From Xiphydria camelus (Eukaryota; Arthropoda; Insecta; Hymenoptera; Xiphydriidae): a stretch of DNA of 64,000 nt. Location of the stretch: the NCBI GenBank assembly GCA_963678675.1, contig OY783196.1, forward strand, positions 20,314,827 through 20,378,826, written 5' to 3'. Numbering within the stretch: the stretch's first letter is position 1; the number at the start of each line of letters is the position of its first letter. The position numbers were made by a program, and so were the translations under genes. Positions 35,247-49,500 of the stretch are shown in pieces. Below the pieces are notes generated by a model that saw only the letters and a list, made by a program, of their open reading frames with translations, had not been told where the DNA came from and did not search any database.

Positions 35247-35248
<2 letters not shown>

Positions 35249-35298
<50 letters not shown>
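35249..35298. repeat. (TG)n microsatellite
   Basis: About 25 TG dinucleotides, uninterrupted; codes Thr-His repeats on the minus strand that are not a gene. Confidence 0.9.
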
Positions 35299-35302
<4 letters not shown>

Positions 35303-35590
35303 GCGTATTGAAATCGATTTCGGAATGAAAATGAACCACTATCATCAAGCGCAACTGATGTCAAAATGCACTCTCGTCGTCATAATCGGAATTTTACATG
35401 CGGGAAATTTTGGAACTCCGATATAACTGCCCTTTCGTGTTCGATACATACTCGACCAACATCCGTTTCTTTCTACTCTGTCCTTTCTAGGTCGCTAGTT
35501 TTTTGTGGGGGTGGTAGGAGAGAGGTGGCAGACATCGAGCGTACCTATACTTAAAAGTACCCACCGGTGCAGTGCACCGGTATACACATC

Positions 35591-35626
<36 letters not shown>

Positions 35627-35627
35627 A
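35591..35627. repeat. (CT)n microsatellite
   Basis: A CT tract of about 37 bases with a CCCT interruption near its start. Confidence 0.85.
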
Positions 35628-35862
35628 GTTCAATCAACTTTTTTCCCTCGAGATGCCTGCAAATGGGCAAACCTGAGAAGTGGAATTTAACTGCAACACC
35701 ATCTGTTCTTTCAACTCGACGAAGAATAAAGGGTAGACTCTGATAAAGCGCGAGCATTGGGTAACGAGTCTTCCTGTAAATCTTCGCACAATGAGGAAGT
35801 CACGGACCTCTAGCTCGAATTTTTCACGGTCTCGCGCGAGACGTATAAAATGGAGCGTGATA

Positions 35863-36109
35863 TATGGAGGATTCAGAAGCCAATCAGTGTAAGTCATCAA
35901 ATAAGTTAAATGAGATAATTGAATATTTTCAAATTATTACAAATGAAAAATACCACTTCTTATATCGGTTTCAAACAAACTTTTTATTGAAAAGAAAAAG
36001 AAATACCTAAATAGAGTTTCTTCCATTGAAATTAAATGAAAATTACAAACGTTTTTAAAATAACTTGTGGAAATTAGACTTACACTGATTGGCTTCTGAA
36101 CCCTCCATA
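35863..36109. mobile_element. MITE with 33-bp terminal inverted repeats, probably Tc1/mariner-type
   Basis: The left arm 35863-35895 and the right arm 36077-36109 are inverted copies differing at about one position (TATGGAGG(A/G)TTCAGAAG...). The 180-base AT-rich centre has no transposase. Both ends carry TA next to TGGAGG, consistent with a TA target duplication. A non-autonomous element. Confidence 0.75.
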
Positions 36110-36767
36110 GGTATGTATATGAATTGAAGAAAAGAGAAATGGGTATTTCTGTATTGAAATGTAATACGTGGAAAACTCCAACCCGATCGTTAGGTTGCAT
36201 CATCAATACTCGCGACAAGACGCAGGCCTCGTAACGAAAAACGTTTCTAAAGTTCTGGAGCTTTTGTGAACATTTCCCCGATAGTTCATATAGTAGAGTA
36301 GTCCATCGCAATTACGGTACCTTCGAACCAAGCTTTCATTCATCGATTCAGAAATTATACTCGGAACACACACACAGCCAACAGTGCGCAACGTGAAGCG
36401 AGGGAAACAATGACGGATAACAATCGCTCTTAGACATTTGCTCAAGAATCCCTCAACAATGGTAATGACTTAACATTGCGAGCAATTTTCATTTCCAAAA
36501 CTTTTTCAGATCGAGCGGTGAAGAAACTTACGCCCGAAGAACCACTTTACACTCCGTGCGATTATTTTCATATTGCATCTGATATCGTGTCGTTGGGCAA
36601 CCCTTTTTTCTACAGACCAAAATTTATATGATGGGTAGAATTTCTTCACCGTTCTAACTGGAAACTGAGCCAATTCGCAAAAAAAACCAGAAAGAGAACG
36701 ACAAACTTTATTAAATTCAAATCTTAACGGGTGCCTTGAACCCCCTACAGATAGCAGCTCGGAGGGG

Positions 36768-38018
36768 ATGAATTCGAGCGGCGAATCCGGAGGAGGGACG
36801 GTGGGAGGGGATGATTACGACAGCTGTACAAGCGAGGAGGATAGCGGGGCAACGCTTCCCCCTTGGGAAACCGCCGCTGCCTCGCTAACCCTGGGCTTCC
36901 TGGTCCTAGCGACCGTTCTGGGCAACGCTCTCGTGATCCTGAGCGTTTTCACTTATCGCCCACTCCGCATCGTCCAGAATTTCTTCATCGTATCGCTGGC
37001 GGTGGCCGATCTAGCGGTGGCGATCCTGGTGATGCCCTTCAACGTGGCGTACCTCCTCCTGGGCAAGTGGATCTTCGGTATACACCTGTGCAAGCTCTGG
37101 CTGACCTGCGACGTGCTCTGCTGCACCGCGAGCATCCTGAACCTCTGCGCGATCGCCTTGGACCGCTACTGGGCCATCACGGATCCCATTAATTACGCGC
37201 AGAAGCGGACGCTCAAGAGGGTCCTGGCCACCATAGCAGGCGTATGGATCCTCTCCGGGGCCATCAGCTCGCCTCCGCTGGCCGGCTGGAACGATTGGCC
37301 CGAGGAACTGGAACCCGGCACACCTTGTCAATTAACCAGACGGAAGGGTTACGTCGTCTACTCCGCCCTCGGATCTTTCTTCATTCCTCTGCTGCTCATG
37401 AGCCTGGTCTATCTGGAGATCTTTCTAGCGACGAGGAGGAGGCTTCGCGAAAGAGCGAGACAGAGCAGGCTTGGCGCGGTCCCGTCGACCCGACACCACG
37501 ATACGGACGATCCCGAAGAGTCGGTCAGCTCGGAGACCAACCACAACGAGAGGTCGACGCCGAGGTCGCTGGTGAAGCCGTCTTTCGTGGAGGACGGGCC
37601 CACCGTCACTACCATCACCACCACCACCACCACCACCACCACGACCGCCACCACTGCCGTCGTTGGCGGACACCGCGGAGGACAAAGGGGCGGCTCTGGT
37701 ACGAAGACGACCACCACGGCGACTGCGTCTACCACGGTGTATCAGTTCATCGAGGAGCGTCAGAGGATTTCTCTGTCAAAGGAGAGACGAGCGGCGAGGA
37801 CGCTTGGGGTCATCATGGGCGTCTTCGTCGTCTGCTGGTTGCCCTTTTTCCTCATGTACGTCATCCTGCCCTTCTGCCCAGGCTGTTGTCCCTCGGAGGG
37901 GCTGGTCTACTTCATCACTTGGTTGGGATACGTCAACAGTGCTCTCAATCCTCTCATCTACACCATTTTCAATCTCGACTATAGACGAGCCTTCAGGAGG
38001 CTTCTGCATCTAAACTGA
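36768..38018 (+). CDS. TAR1: Tyramine receptor type 1 (octopamine/tyramine GPCR), 416 aa in one exon
   Basis: Rhodopsin-class aminergic receptor, Gi-coupled in studied insects, for the transmitter tyramine. Seven helices are visible: TM1 ([19 protein letters not shown]), TM2 ([19 protein letters not shown]), TM3 with the amine-binding Asp ([20 protein letters not shown]), DRY at residues 132-134, TM4 ([16 protein letters not shown]), TM5 ([20 protein letters not shown]), TM6 with CWLPFF, and TM7 with NPLIY at 394-398, ending in a short FRRLLHLN tail. ECL2 ([16 protein letters not shown]) and [11 protein letters not shown] after TM5 match insect TAR1 specifically. ICL3 has a poly-Thr run (near residues 281-300) from an ACC repeat. 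A splice acceptor at 36749-36750 sits 17 bases before the ATG, so the 5' UTR is split; the coding part has no intron. Confidence 0.93.
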   Translation: MNSSGESGGGTVGGDDYDSCTSEEDSGATLPPWETAAASLTLGFLVLATVLGNALVILSVFTYRPLRIVQNFFIVSLAVADLAVAILVMPFNVAYLLLGKWIFGIHLCKLWLTCDVLCCTASILNLCAIALDRYWAITDPINYAQKRTLKRVLATIAGVWILSGAISSPPLAGWNDWPEELEPGTPCQLTRRKGYVVYSALGSFFIPLLLMSLVYLEIFLATRRRLRERARQSRLGAVPSTRHHDTDDPEESVSSETNHNERSTPRSLVKPSFVEDGPTVTTITTTTTTTTTTATTAVVGGHRGGQRGGSGTKTTTTATASTTVYQFIEERQRISLSKERRAARTLGVIMGVFVVCWLPFFLMYVILPFCPGCCPSEGLVYFITWLGYVNSALNPLIYTIFNLDYRRAFRRLLHLN

Positions 38019-41000
38019 GATGAACTGCGGGGAATTGGAAACCTTGTCGCGGTGAAGGAGAAGGACGAGTCGTGTCTTCGAGGTGCGTAGCAGACATGAT
38101 CGTGGCTCTGTCCGCGGAAGCTCCTTCCGGGTGTACAAGGAGGATGCTGTATTCGAGTTACTCACGGTATGAGATGACAATATGGTCCCGTCTCGAACAC
38201 CGAATGCCTCGCAACGTTTGCGAGATTTCTTGGCCTCCGAGAAAACTGCATTTACGTAACTCCGATGCGCCGTACCGCGAGCATATTCATATAATACATA
38301 TATACGTAAAATGGTATTCGAGGGCTGAATTTATCGGTTTCACACCACTGGGGGATCATTATTACGCGTAGAAGCATTTACGCGCGATCGGGAGTCGCGC
38401 CTGGAAGATCGATTCTTTTTGAGAATTTATCGTCCCACGCTACGGGGATTCAGTTAGAATTGGCGGTACTTCCGATCGGGACGAACTCGGCGCCGAACGA
38501 GAAATATCATTGTTTAAGCGCGTCGGCAGAGTTAAATCAATTCGTACAAAAACGAAGCGGAGCGTTTCGTTGACAGTCAAAAGGCGCTGATTAAAATAGA
38601 TCTTCCTTCGTCGATAACATCCTCAAGGATGATCGAACGGATTTTGGCACTCGGGAAACATTACGCACAATGGGCAATGAGACGATTTTTTGGAAAGGAT
38701 ATTGTGATCAGTTTTTTTATTTTCAGAGTATGAACGCTAGCCACTATATACACGTACACCATCTTTGCCATTTATTTACCATGCTAATTTTCAAACGATA
38801 TGTAGTTGATACCTCGAGTCAATTGACATCAACTTTTTATGTGGAAACGAGGAGAAATTCAATGCATTATCCAAACGTCTCGATTATATAGACGTGATAA
38901 CATCATGATCACCATTTCATCACGCCATTGTGAACAATCTCTGCAAGTATACGCTTCTCATATCACGAATGAATTTTAAATACTCCTCTGATTTGTCGTG
39001 ATCGAGAATGAAATTAAAATTTTAATGCAAGAATGATCAAATATTCAACATAGACGTTCAATTCGCTCCTCAGAGAATTTCGAAAAGAACGATCGGCAGA
39101 TCTATTTTAATCGCGAAACAATGAGACGTACGGAACTCTCATTAGCAACGATAACGACGAGTATTTCGTAGGAGCGGTTGGCATACCTACAGTTTATTAT
39201 TATTAAATCGCAAGTATTAAGGTTGTGAAGTATTACTATAACAAAAACTATATTAATGATATTATTATTATTAAAAGTTGGAAATTATCGTGGAGAAAGG
39301 ACGGGGTTACGTTGCATGCGTTGTTAGGCGCACGACAACGACAACAATAAGCGTACTATAATAACACTAATCTTAACCGCGAGTGAGGGAACGAATCCGT
39401 GGCAAAATGGACCGCGTTCCCGCCTCGAGTGCCGCGCCAAAAGACTCAAAATATTCGACTACGTCATCGAGGCACTCTTTAATAAGGTTGTGATAAGGTT
39501 GTGAAAAACATTCTTAGCCGTACTTCGAATGACACAGGATTTTTAATTAAAACATAGAAATTTTACTTATATACATATAAAAAGAGACGCTGTCCGATGC
39601 GCGCAGAAATTCCGCCCGAGATTCAGACCAAATCCCCGCGATTCCATCCCCGGAGGACGTTCTCTTCCCTGTTTCCCTTGAACTCGTATCCATGTGATGC
39701 ATCGAGAGAAGGCAATTTTTTTCTGATGCGTCCGCCGTAAAATCAAGTCCTGAAGAGTAGGAATTTTTTAATCAAGTCTAACTGATTTTGCCCAAGTCAC
39801 AGTGACAATTACGCGGAACAAGTTGTTCCTGTCTACGAATAATTTTTATTTAAAAGAATTTCAATCGCGAGATTCCATTTCAGCTCTTTTTCCGCTTTTT
39901 CATTAATATCGACTGGTAAACTGATCGCCATATCCATTGGATCTATAACACGTCCGTGTTATTTCTTCCTACCGTACTCTAATGGAGGAAAACCATACCC
40001 CTGAAATTAAACATTCTTAACATCGGATAATTAATATTTCAGTGCAAGAGAAATTCAAACAAATCATAATATCTGTCCGCATTAAATCCCTCCTCCGGAT
40101 GTACTACCGAGTCTGTTGACATGTCTAATGAGGACACCTTTGCGCAATTATTGGAAATACGGTCTCCAATCTGAACATGTGACCCACGATTCATCGTCGA
40201 ACTGTGGAGGTCGTACATATCTGTCCTGCCCTCGGTATCGCGTTATTCCGGCACACCGGATTTCTTTTACAAAACCGCGAGAGACAACGGGGAATCCGAA
40301 TACCGCAGCGGGAATTAATTACGTGACCGTGTAATTACGAAGCTTGAAACAAACGCCACCCTCCCCTTTCCGTTCCGACGACTCCCCACGCTCCGCCGGC
40401 ACCCTTTTCTTTCCACGCCGAGACTCCCGCCTTACCGGATTCCTATATATCTCGAAGTAATATTCCGTCGTCGTACATTCCTCGCGTCGCGTCCGCGACG
40501 GTAAATGGCCAAACATTTTAGCCCGCGTAGCGTTGGCGTCACGTCCGCGTCCCGTCTGGCTTGACAATAAGAGACATCCGTGTTATACATAAATAAATGA
40601 AATGCACACTGGGAAGCCGACGCGAAGTATTGTCAACACGTATACCGCGTGGGCAACGAAACGTGATTCTGAAAATTATCGTATTTGGGTTAAATCACTG
40701 TGTTATCAGTTTTCTCCGTTCACAGTGGAACTGTGTCTTTATCGCGCTAGCTTATTTTTTTACCCGCGCTCATATTCCAGACACGCAGCGATATACCTAT
40801 GCACACGCAATGTGGATTTCTGCACCCGATATACGGTAAATACGATATTTTAAATTATGTTATATCGGATACAGAATCTCATCCCGTAAGGACCGCGGAG
40901 CCCGCGCAACGTGACGCATTCAGCGTCCGAAGTACCTAAACGCGCTCGTTTAGAAACATCCCTTTCGGCTGTAATCCGGCGCAATCGCGGTTGCAAATGG

Positions 41001-44000
41001 GGAGGGCGAATCAACCGCGATAGCAGGGTTACCCGCGAAGGTTAAAATGGTACGGGAAATCGTATTTTCGGAATTGGCGCAAGGATAGGTACGTGTTCTC
41101 CGTTATACCTATACGCCGCTACACGCGCGTCGCGACTCATCCCGGCAAACTGACGGTTCTGCCTCGCGGAGAAAATAATTCATTATCATCTCGGGCGGAA
41201 TGCTCAAGGCGCACAGATATAATAGTAATGTCGATTTTCGCATTTCGAATCTCGTTTCTGACTGGGATCTCGAAAGTGCCTTTGTTCTTCCCCTCCATCG
41301 TCTCCATCCCAGTTTTCTTCCCTCTGAATCCTTAACCCATATTCCCGGCTACATCCACCGAGTCCCCCGTTCCTTAAATATGTATAGAGAAATCAAAATG
41401 GAATGCGCGCGCGCGCGTCCCGTTGCGCCGCGAATGCGAACGCGAGAAACCGGACGGGGAAGAAAAGTACAGAAACAAATGTATTTCGAGTTACGAAAAC
41501 TTCGGATGCCGGCAGTGAAATGAAATGTCATCTCACTGCGGAGAAATTATAGCGCACTGTATCGAATTTTTGTCGCAGGAATGCTACAGTTGCGCACGAG
41601 TCAATGAAAAATTTATGGGTCGCAACCGCATTGCGTTATAGCGCGATTGTACCTTCGGCCGATGTTCCATAGCCGCGTTTCGGTTGCAAATACCGAATGT
41701 GTTTCAAAGCGTTTCCATTGCCGTCGTGCGATTGGTATTCTTTTTACTGACCGCGCGACGAGAGTGAAGCCGCTTTCAGTGAAATCACTTCGCCAGATTC
41801 TCATCGCTCCGGGGAGTACGGCTCTGGCGAAGCAAACGAACGGTATTACTGCTGAGCAGTGACGATGATTCATGAGGGTAGAACGTATCGCTTCTTGCGC
41901 TCCGTATTCGTAGACTCACGATCGATCACGGGTGGAGTGAGACATGACAGAGACACCGCCACGGAGTTATATTCGGTAAACACCGTTGATTTTCGAATAA
42001 TCGACTTGCGATAAAATTTTCTCTGGTAAAACATTTTCCGAGAAAGTCGGTAACGGAAGATCGAGTTGGACAAAATCAAGCTCTATATTTCCGATGTATG
42101 ATTGTACAAAGTGAAGAGATACCACGCGTAAGCGCTGTTAAAGACGACCACCCTAAATCTTCCAATTATTGATAATTATACCAATTACTTTTCGATCCCT
42201 TCGTTCGTACCCTATTCGTATGGTGATTCAAACGGCCACTTTCCCAATTCAACCGTAATCAGTTAGCGTTGGACTCGCTCCGTTGCGAGGCGCACCAGTT
42301 ATTAACTTTGGCCCCTCGTAAACCCAATAAATAACCCTCTATATATATACTCGAGTACTAATCAACTTCTAACAGCGCGAGCTGAATTCTTCCCGTGGGA
42401 AATTCTATCGACTTTCATTAGTAATTGCATTTTATTATACGAGGTACATTCTGAGTAGACAAACGCGCTAAAGGCCGTCGTATCTGGCAAATGGTTGGTC
42501 GCACAAATAAATATTTTCAACAAAAGTTGCACAGTTTTGATAGCTCTACAACTTTTGTTCGAAGTATTTTTTCCTCGGACCTACGCATCGTGTTATACGA
42601 CAACACTTAGGAAAATGTTCCGTCTGCCCGGAAGGTTCCTTTTTCACTCGACCGCCAGCATCCGAAGCTTTCACCAAACAGGTGCGAGATCTCAATCCGA
42701 CTTGAGGTTCGATCGACATAGCACATTATCGGGCCTGGCTGCCCCAATAAGAGACGTATACACTATACGATATAACGTTAATAAACTAATACTCTATTGG
42801 TTGTGATTTACAAGTATAGCAATACAGAAGCTGCGTCTGTCCGCAATCGCACCGCGGGGAGCACCGACCTTCCCGCCGCACCGTTCCCCGTGGCGGTACG
42901 GCGGAAGACGTTGCGCGTATACGTAATTAATTGAAGATGCGGAAGTCGTGCGAAAAGACGACATCCAAACGACGGCGGAGCGTTTCTCGCGTCGTCGAGC
43001 GCTGACAGGCGGGCGTTCATGTGAGCCTGCCGCTTGAATGTGTAAATACCGAGGAAAATTCGTATGTGTGTGTGTGTGTGCGCGTATACGAGTTACGCGT
43101 CGCGTGAATGGATGACTCGTTTGATGAAATTTACGGGGTGGGAGGCGACGGAAAAGAAACTACACTGAGAAGGAAGTGTATTACGAGTGAGAGAAATACT
43201 ATTTAAGGCTAGTCAAAGATTTTTAGTAAGATCGATACCCCGAGATGCCGGAGTAGGCTCTATAGTCTATATATTTTAGTAGGTTAACCAAATTATTGTC
43301 GTACCTAAAATCCATCAACAAAAGCACCAGTTTCTTCCGGTGAAAGTACGTTCTCCTTAATATTAATCGTGCGATTAATATAACGAGTAGTTATGTAGTG
43401 GTCACGCGAACCCATCGTGAGGGGTATAGGCGCTCCTGCTCGCTGGGGGAGGGAGATGAAAGGGGGTAGCACTCCAGGGCTGCGGCACAGCCACCCTCGC
43501 CTGTCGGGCAACCACGCTTGGTGCGAACTATTCGCGTGCACCACACTATATAGAGGAAATTCAAACGCGAACGAACATTTTTGTTGTACCTTCGACCGCA
43601 AAATCTTGTTACCTACTTACCGCGTCTTTTACTCGCGCACAGTCGGTTGGCGGATATCTACCGTAACGGGGCTGTACGATATCCTTGTACCACCCACGCG
43701 TACATCCACATGTACAGCCGAAAACTTAGCAAATGCGATCAAGCTTTTTTCTCAGTGTATGTACATACCGCATATTAATATATAACGATAGTGTGAATGG
43801 GACCCGAATGAGAGAGGGGAATAACGTTACGGTCAATCAATGCAATCCAGTCGATACGATTCGACGAGAGAGCCGTTAGAAAATTGCCCGCATGCAGGGA
43901 TCGATTACCCAGCTACGATCGACTTTCCTTAACGAAAGGGGCGGAAGGTGATCGAGGGGGAGGTACAAATGACAAGGCGAGAATTATCGCGTGTCCGGAG

Positions 44001-46501
44001 CAGGGCTCGTCGGTAGGTATTCGACTGGATTCCACGTGATGTCGATTCGAGACTAAAGCGAAAACCAAAAGTAACGATGAACATTACAAATATATCCGTG
44101 AAAACACGAGTCGATCGGTGTCGTTCTTTCCCCACGGTGTCTTTGAAGAATCCCACCCTCGTCCCACGCATGCGTCTGCAAATACCTTCGCGTGGTCGAT
44201 ACACCCCGGGCACCCGCCTGACGCTTTCGTCGCAAATACACAGGCGGCTACGTTTGACTAATTATGCCTTGGAGCAATTAAGTTTTACACCCCTTATTTA
44301 CCGGTTGTTCGCCGTTCAGCTCATCGCGGATCACTTTTGTATAGCGCTCCAACGCGCGGCAAGTGGTGTCGGGCATCGATATTCGGTGATGCGCCTTCGA
44401 ACGCTCGATGAATGCCTCTAACAAGCCCTTTATCGTTAACGCAATGCACGCAACAGGTCGATAAGCCGACGTCGAGAGAGCCGCCCCAGCTGTAACAAAG
44501 GGGATGCGATAGTCGTTAGAAACAACGAGGGTGCGGAGGACCGCAATCTGATTCGAAAGCGTGCATCGTATAGTGCGTGCGTCGAGAAATAACGCACTCG
44601 GCGGAGCAGAAACTCTCGCGAGTTCTCGCCGATTAAGATCGGAATTGGAGAAAAGCAGCATTTCATTGTTGCGAGCAAACGTCGCATGCAGTACCAAAAG
44701 ATCCATCGAATATTACTGCGGTACGATATTCCGACCTTCAATTAAAAATCGATGTAGAACAGTGATGGAGATAACGAATTGATAACAAGGTTGAAAGTCT
44801 GCTCGAGATATTGCAGGGTGTAATCTTGCGTTATGGTTTAAACATTTTTTTTGTCTTTTCCAGTTCACTTGCTAACGTCATGTTACTACGAATTACATCA
44901 TCGAGACTCGTTGATTTTTATCGTCTCCCGTTCAAATTCCCCTGTTAATATTATAAATTGCATGATAGGTTAATGCAATATGTTGAACAATCGAAATCAA
45001 TCAAAATTATATAACGCAGCGTAGGTCACAATTCCGGCCATTTGTGCGCAAAGCTCGCAACGAGAAAACGCAGCTTATTGAAAATATGTATAGCTTGAGA
45101 TAATTCTTAAGGAAATCGTTAGAAAAAAGGAGTCGGAGCGAAATAATACCGTACTGTACAATATATGCGATTTTTATCAGAAAAAACACGAAGCACTTCA
45201 ACGTGGCATAGGTGATGCAGTGTTCCAAACTGCCACTTTATGCTACACGCCATCTGTCCCTAATGTCAGATCTCTCCTAGAATTGTTTTGTGCATATATC
45301 AAGAACTTTACGTCAGAAGGGCGTGTCGACTTTTGCCCTTAGTCGGCATACACCCACTTCTACCGCGATTATCTTCCCACCAGAGAAATTTTCTACGATG
45401 ATGGACAAAACGTTCTTGAAGATTGAAGTGTAATCTTCAAAAAAAACGCTGCGAACCATCACGAGCCAAAAGTTTATAGGTCATGAAATAATTGCGATAC
45501 GGGTAAACGTTTCCGCGAGCGGAAAATACCGATATGCCCTTTTATTGTGACGTCTTCGTACGCGCGAAAAATCAAGACTATCGGTAAGCAATTATTCGAT
45601 ATAAAAAATTACTTTACGAACCATAACTCGTCCCGTTAATATATTCCTATTAATTCCAACAGGTTCTTTCAGCCACTTACAAAATCTCCAGGTGCGACCT
45701 TCCAAACCTAGCGAAGTTGAAACGTTAACATCACTCCAATCAACACGCGAAACGACTATGCCAAGCGCAAAGCTCACTCCAATGCACGCCATCATTTGCT
45801 AACACCGTACATATTGAAAAGATATCAAACCACAAATATATATATACGGATACATGTGCCTGTAATTAATACAAATGCATTTCACGCCACTAGCATTACG
45901 GGGTACTCTTGTACATGCGTGTAATTAAATTGCATTGGACGTATTCCATGGAATGATAAATATTCTTCATATTTTAAGTTCAAATCACAGTTCAACGGTA
46001 GGTAGCGGATACAATATGTATGAGGAGTTCAACGAACAGATTAATCTGTACATCAATCTTTAATCCATATCATAGAAAGATGTCTCGCGACCTGACTCCT
46101 ACTTTACTGCAGCCGCGTGTCATTTTTCACGCGAATATAAAAATAGTACTTTTTTCCGCTACCAGTTGATGCAAATTACGCCGTCCTCTGAATGGTTCGA
46201 CGCATTTCTTGGTGATTGCTAGAGTTGCGCCCACACAGTCTCGGCCCATCGTATACGTATAATCTTCGCGGGTCGTTTGGAGAACAGGACACCGAAGAGA
46301 AAAAGGAGCAGCCGAGGTGTTGGTGTGCGACAATTGATTGGGTCATCCCCTCGGCAACCGATAGCCAAACACTGATAAACTGACCATCGTCCAGGAGAGA
46401 GAAACCTGCCCACCCTCAGTGCACGACTCGCATCCTTTTTACGGCGACGTCCAACGCACTTCGAATCGTCCTGATACGCGGAAGAGCGCATCAAGGGCGA
46501 G
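38019..46501. other. Gene-poor region between TAR1 and IR25a
   Basis: TAR1 3' UTR and intergenic DNA. Open frames here are short, overlap on both strands in GC-rich patches (40-45 kb) and show no recognisable domain. Only minor repeats stand out, such as (TG)n at 43064-43081 and GCGCGC near 41406. The IR25a promoter and 5' UTR should lie in the last few hundred bases. Confidence 0.45.
43064..43081. repeat. Short (TG)n microsatellite
   Basis: About eight TG dinucleotides, seen directly. Confidence 0.75.
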
Positions 46502-49500
46502 ATGGTGCTTGTGATTCGCGTGACCTTTGCCCTCGTCTGTGTCGTTCCGCTCGGATGGCCTTTCGTTCGTGCACAGAACGACCAGGATGTTGGATCCTCC
46601 TTCGGCAACTCCAGGGGAGTCAATCTCTGTAGGTCTCTTATTCTCCTTTTCTCGCTCCAACTGCATCAACTTCCTTTCCCATTCATCAATTTTTGGTTGA
46701 AATTCGAAACAATCGAAATGGAATCGATACGCCGTTCACGTTAGATTTCGAATTTCAAATTTCATAAACGAAAAGTACCCAATAAAATAAATTTCTTATT
46801 CAACTCTGGAAATACTAAGTGTGAAAGGTCTCTTTCTTCGCTGCGGGCTCTTCAGCGACACGTAGCGCACGCACGTTAATGCAACGGAAAATTGTCGTTG
46901 GGACGAGTTTTAATCCGAGATTTCTCGTCCGCCTTTAAAGGCAGAAATATACAAGCGGGCTACTCGCGAGGAAGTTGGTCGAGTCGAGGAAAGTGTGTAA
47001 GAAACTCTTCGAGTTTCATTTCTCTTGTCTGTAAATATTTCAACACTCTTGGAAGTCGCCCGCGGAGTTCCGTTGCATCTGTGTAATATTTATCAAATTG
47101 CGCTCGAAAGGCAAGTCAACGAGTGAATTTCAACTTCAACAATAAGAACCGACTATAAAATTGTATTTGGAAGCGCGAGACGTAGTATACGTACTTAAAG
47201 TAGTATCCGTTTCAACTCCCGAACTCGAAAAGACTGCGGTGTATCAGTTTTACTAGGTACTCTATAAAATCATAAAATTGTATATTAAGGTTTTCGTCAA
47301 TTTTTACAGCAACTCGGAGCAACTCGTCTTCCAAAAATACTAAATTACGTTATTTCGCGCCAAAGCCATCTTACAAATATTGCGGTATTCTCGCCATTAT
47401 CCTCGAAAATTTAGCAACGGCTTTAGAACTCGCTCTCCACAGTTATCATCAACGACGAGATCAACGAAGTAGCGAACAAGAGTGTGGCCAGTTCGCTAAA
47501 GGTGATCAGAGATAAACAAGCGGGTCAGATAGGTGAGATCTACGTGGTGCAGATCAATGGATCGAACCCCAAGGATACGCTGGACCGGATATGCACCGCG
47601 TGGAGCACTGCCCTTCAGGCAGGTCCTTCCAAGGTCCCGGATCTGGTGCTGGATACAACGTTGACCGGCCTGGGTGCAGAGACCGTGAACTCCTTTACTT
47701 TCGCCCTCGGCTTGCCCACACTTTCCGCCCAATTCGGCCAGAAAGGTGATCTCCGTCAGTGGAGAGACCTGAACAAGGACAGATCGGGCTACTTGATCCA
47801 AGTGATGACCCCGGCGGACTTGATCCCCGAAGCAATCAGACAGCTGGTGATCACCATGAACATTAGCAACGCGGCGATCCTCTTCGACGACGGTTTCATC
47901 ATGGACCACAAGTACAAGAGCCTCTTGCAGAATGTGCCGACACGACACGTCATCGTGCGGGTCAAGAAGAGCCGGGCTGAAATCGAGGCGCAATTATCCA
48001 GACTACGGGACCTGGACATCGTCAATTACTTCGTCCTCGCCAGCGAAGACACCCTGACCGCCATGCTGAACGCCGCCCAAGCGAAAAACTTCACCGGCAG
48101 AAATTATGCCTGGTATGGCCTCAGCCTTGAAGACTTCAGCCCCAAGTGCGACTGCCGGAACATCACGGTCTTGTTCGTCAAGCCGAAGCTTGCCTCGAAT
48201 CAGCAGACCCTGAGCGAATTGATGAGTAGAGGTCTATTGCGGAAGCCTCTATTGACTTCCACCTTCTACTATGACCTCGCTCGGTTAGGGGTCGTCGCCA
48301 TGAAGTCCGCCCTGAGCGACGGTGTCTGGCCGGATCAGCCGAAGCACATCGACTGTGACACTTACGAAGTCAACAATACGCCCACGAGGAATTTTAATTT
48401 TCTGGCGAGGCTGAAGAATGCTTCGAACGATAATTACTTCAACCCCATCTTCGCGAGTTTTTACTGGGGTCGAGACAACGGGGAGCATCGTGCCAACTTC
48501 GAAATGAGCGTCAATATGATCGCCATATCCAACGGGAACCCAATTTCTACCGAAGAAGCCGGCTCTTGGTCAGCTGGAATCGACTCGCCCCTGGAGGTAG
48601 GTCTATGCGGAAACTTAATTGTCTCCGATAATGACAGAGGTGGCATTTGACGATCGCTCGATTCCTCGGCAACCGATAAAAGTGGGGTAATTGCCCGATC
48701 AATGAAAGCGGAATTCTGAGGTTCGCTAATCGGGGAATTTGATGTAGGTAGGCTAGCTCTTTTGCATAATTTTGCGATTTTTCTAACCACCGTTCTGTCG
48801 AGTATGATAAATTTTAAAAACTCAGATAATGTCCTTGGCACCTTGCCTGTGAAACTTCCTCTGTCTGTATTTAATACCTACCTCGCAACGATTAAACTCG
48901 AAGATCCTTTTAGAAAATCGTAAAGACCTCCGAGTGTATTTATCATATCCTTCATCCATCCACTCGCGGGTAGACATTTAACTTGATAATTTCTGATGAA
49001 AGATCTACACCGAAGACCTTATAGCAAACCATACGGCGGTAACGAGCTATCGAGTCGTGACGGTCCAGCAAGCGCCTTTCATCATGTACGATGCCGAGAC
49101 CAACGAGTGGTCCGGATACTGCATCGATCTACTGGAGGAGATCCGCAAAGTGCTGAAATTTGAGTACGAAATTCGCGAAGTCGACGACAAGCTATTCGGC
49201 AATATGGACGAAGACGGCAACTGGAACGGGATGATCAAAGAATTGAAGGAAAAGCGAGCAGACATTGCTCTGGGATCGCTATCGGTAATGGCCGAGAGGG
49301 AGAACGTCGTAGATTTCACGGTACCCTACTACGATCTGGTCGGCATCACTATCCTCATGCTCAAGCCGAAGACGCCCACCTCCCTCTTCAAGTTCCTCAC
49401 GGTCCTCGAGAGCGACGTGTGGCTCTGCATCTTGGCGGCCTACTTCTTTACGAGCTTCCTGATGTGGGTGTTCGACAGGTGGTCGCCCTACAGTTATCAG

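Larger units (their letters stand above)
28000..36750. other. Gene-poor region upstream of TAR1
   Basis: No ORF with gene-like composition, conserved motif or splice support. It holds (CT)n at 28.88 kb, (TG)n at 35.25 kb, (CT)n at 35.59 kb, (ACTCG)n at 34.67 kb, diverged duplications at 31.3-32.5 kb, a dispersed-repeat relic at 34.0-34.3 kb and a MITE at 35.86 kb. Much of it may be a TAR1 5' intron. Confidence 0.45.

Noticed and set aside
37244..37984. 246-aa plus-strand ORF rich in His inside TAR1
   Set aside because: Out-of-frame shadow of the TAR1 coding exon; the His run is the ACC repeat in another frame.
46219..46623. 134-aa minus-strand ORF
   Set aside because: Antisense to the IR25a first exon and 5' flank, with no recognisable motif.
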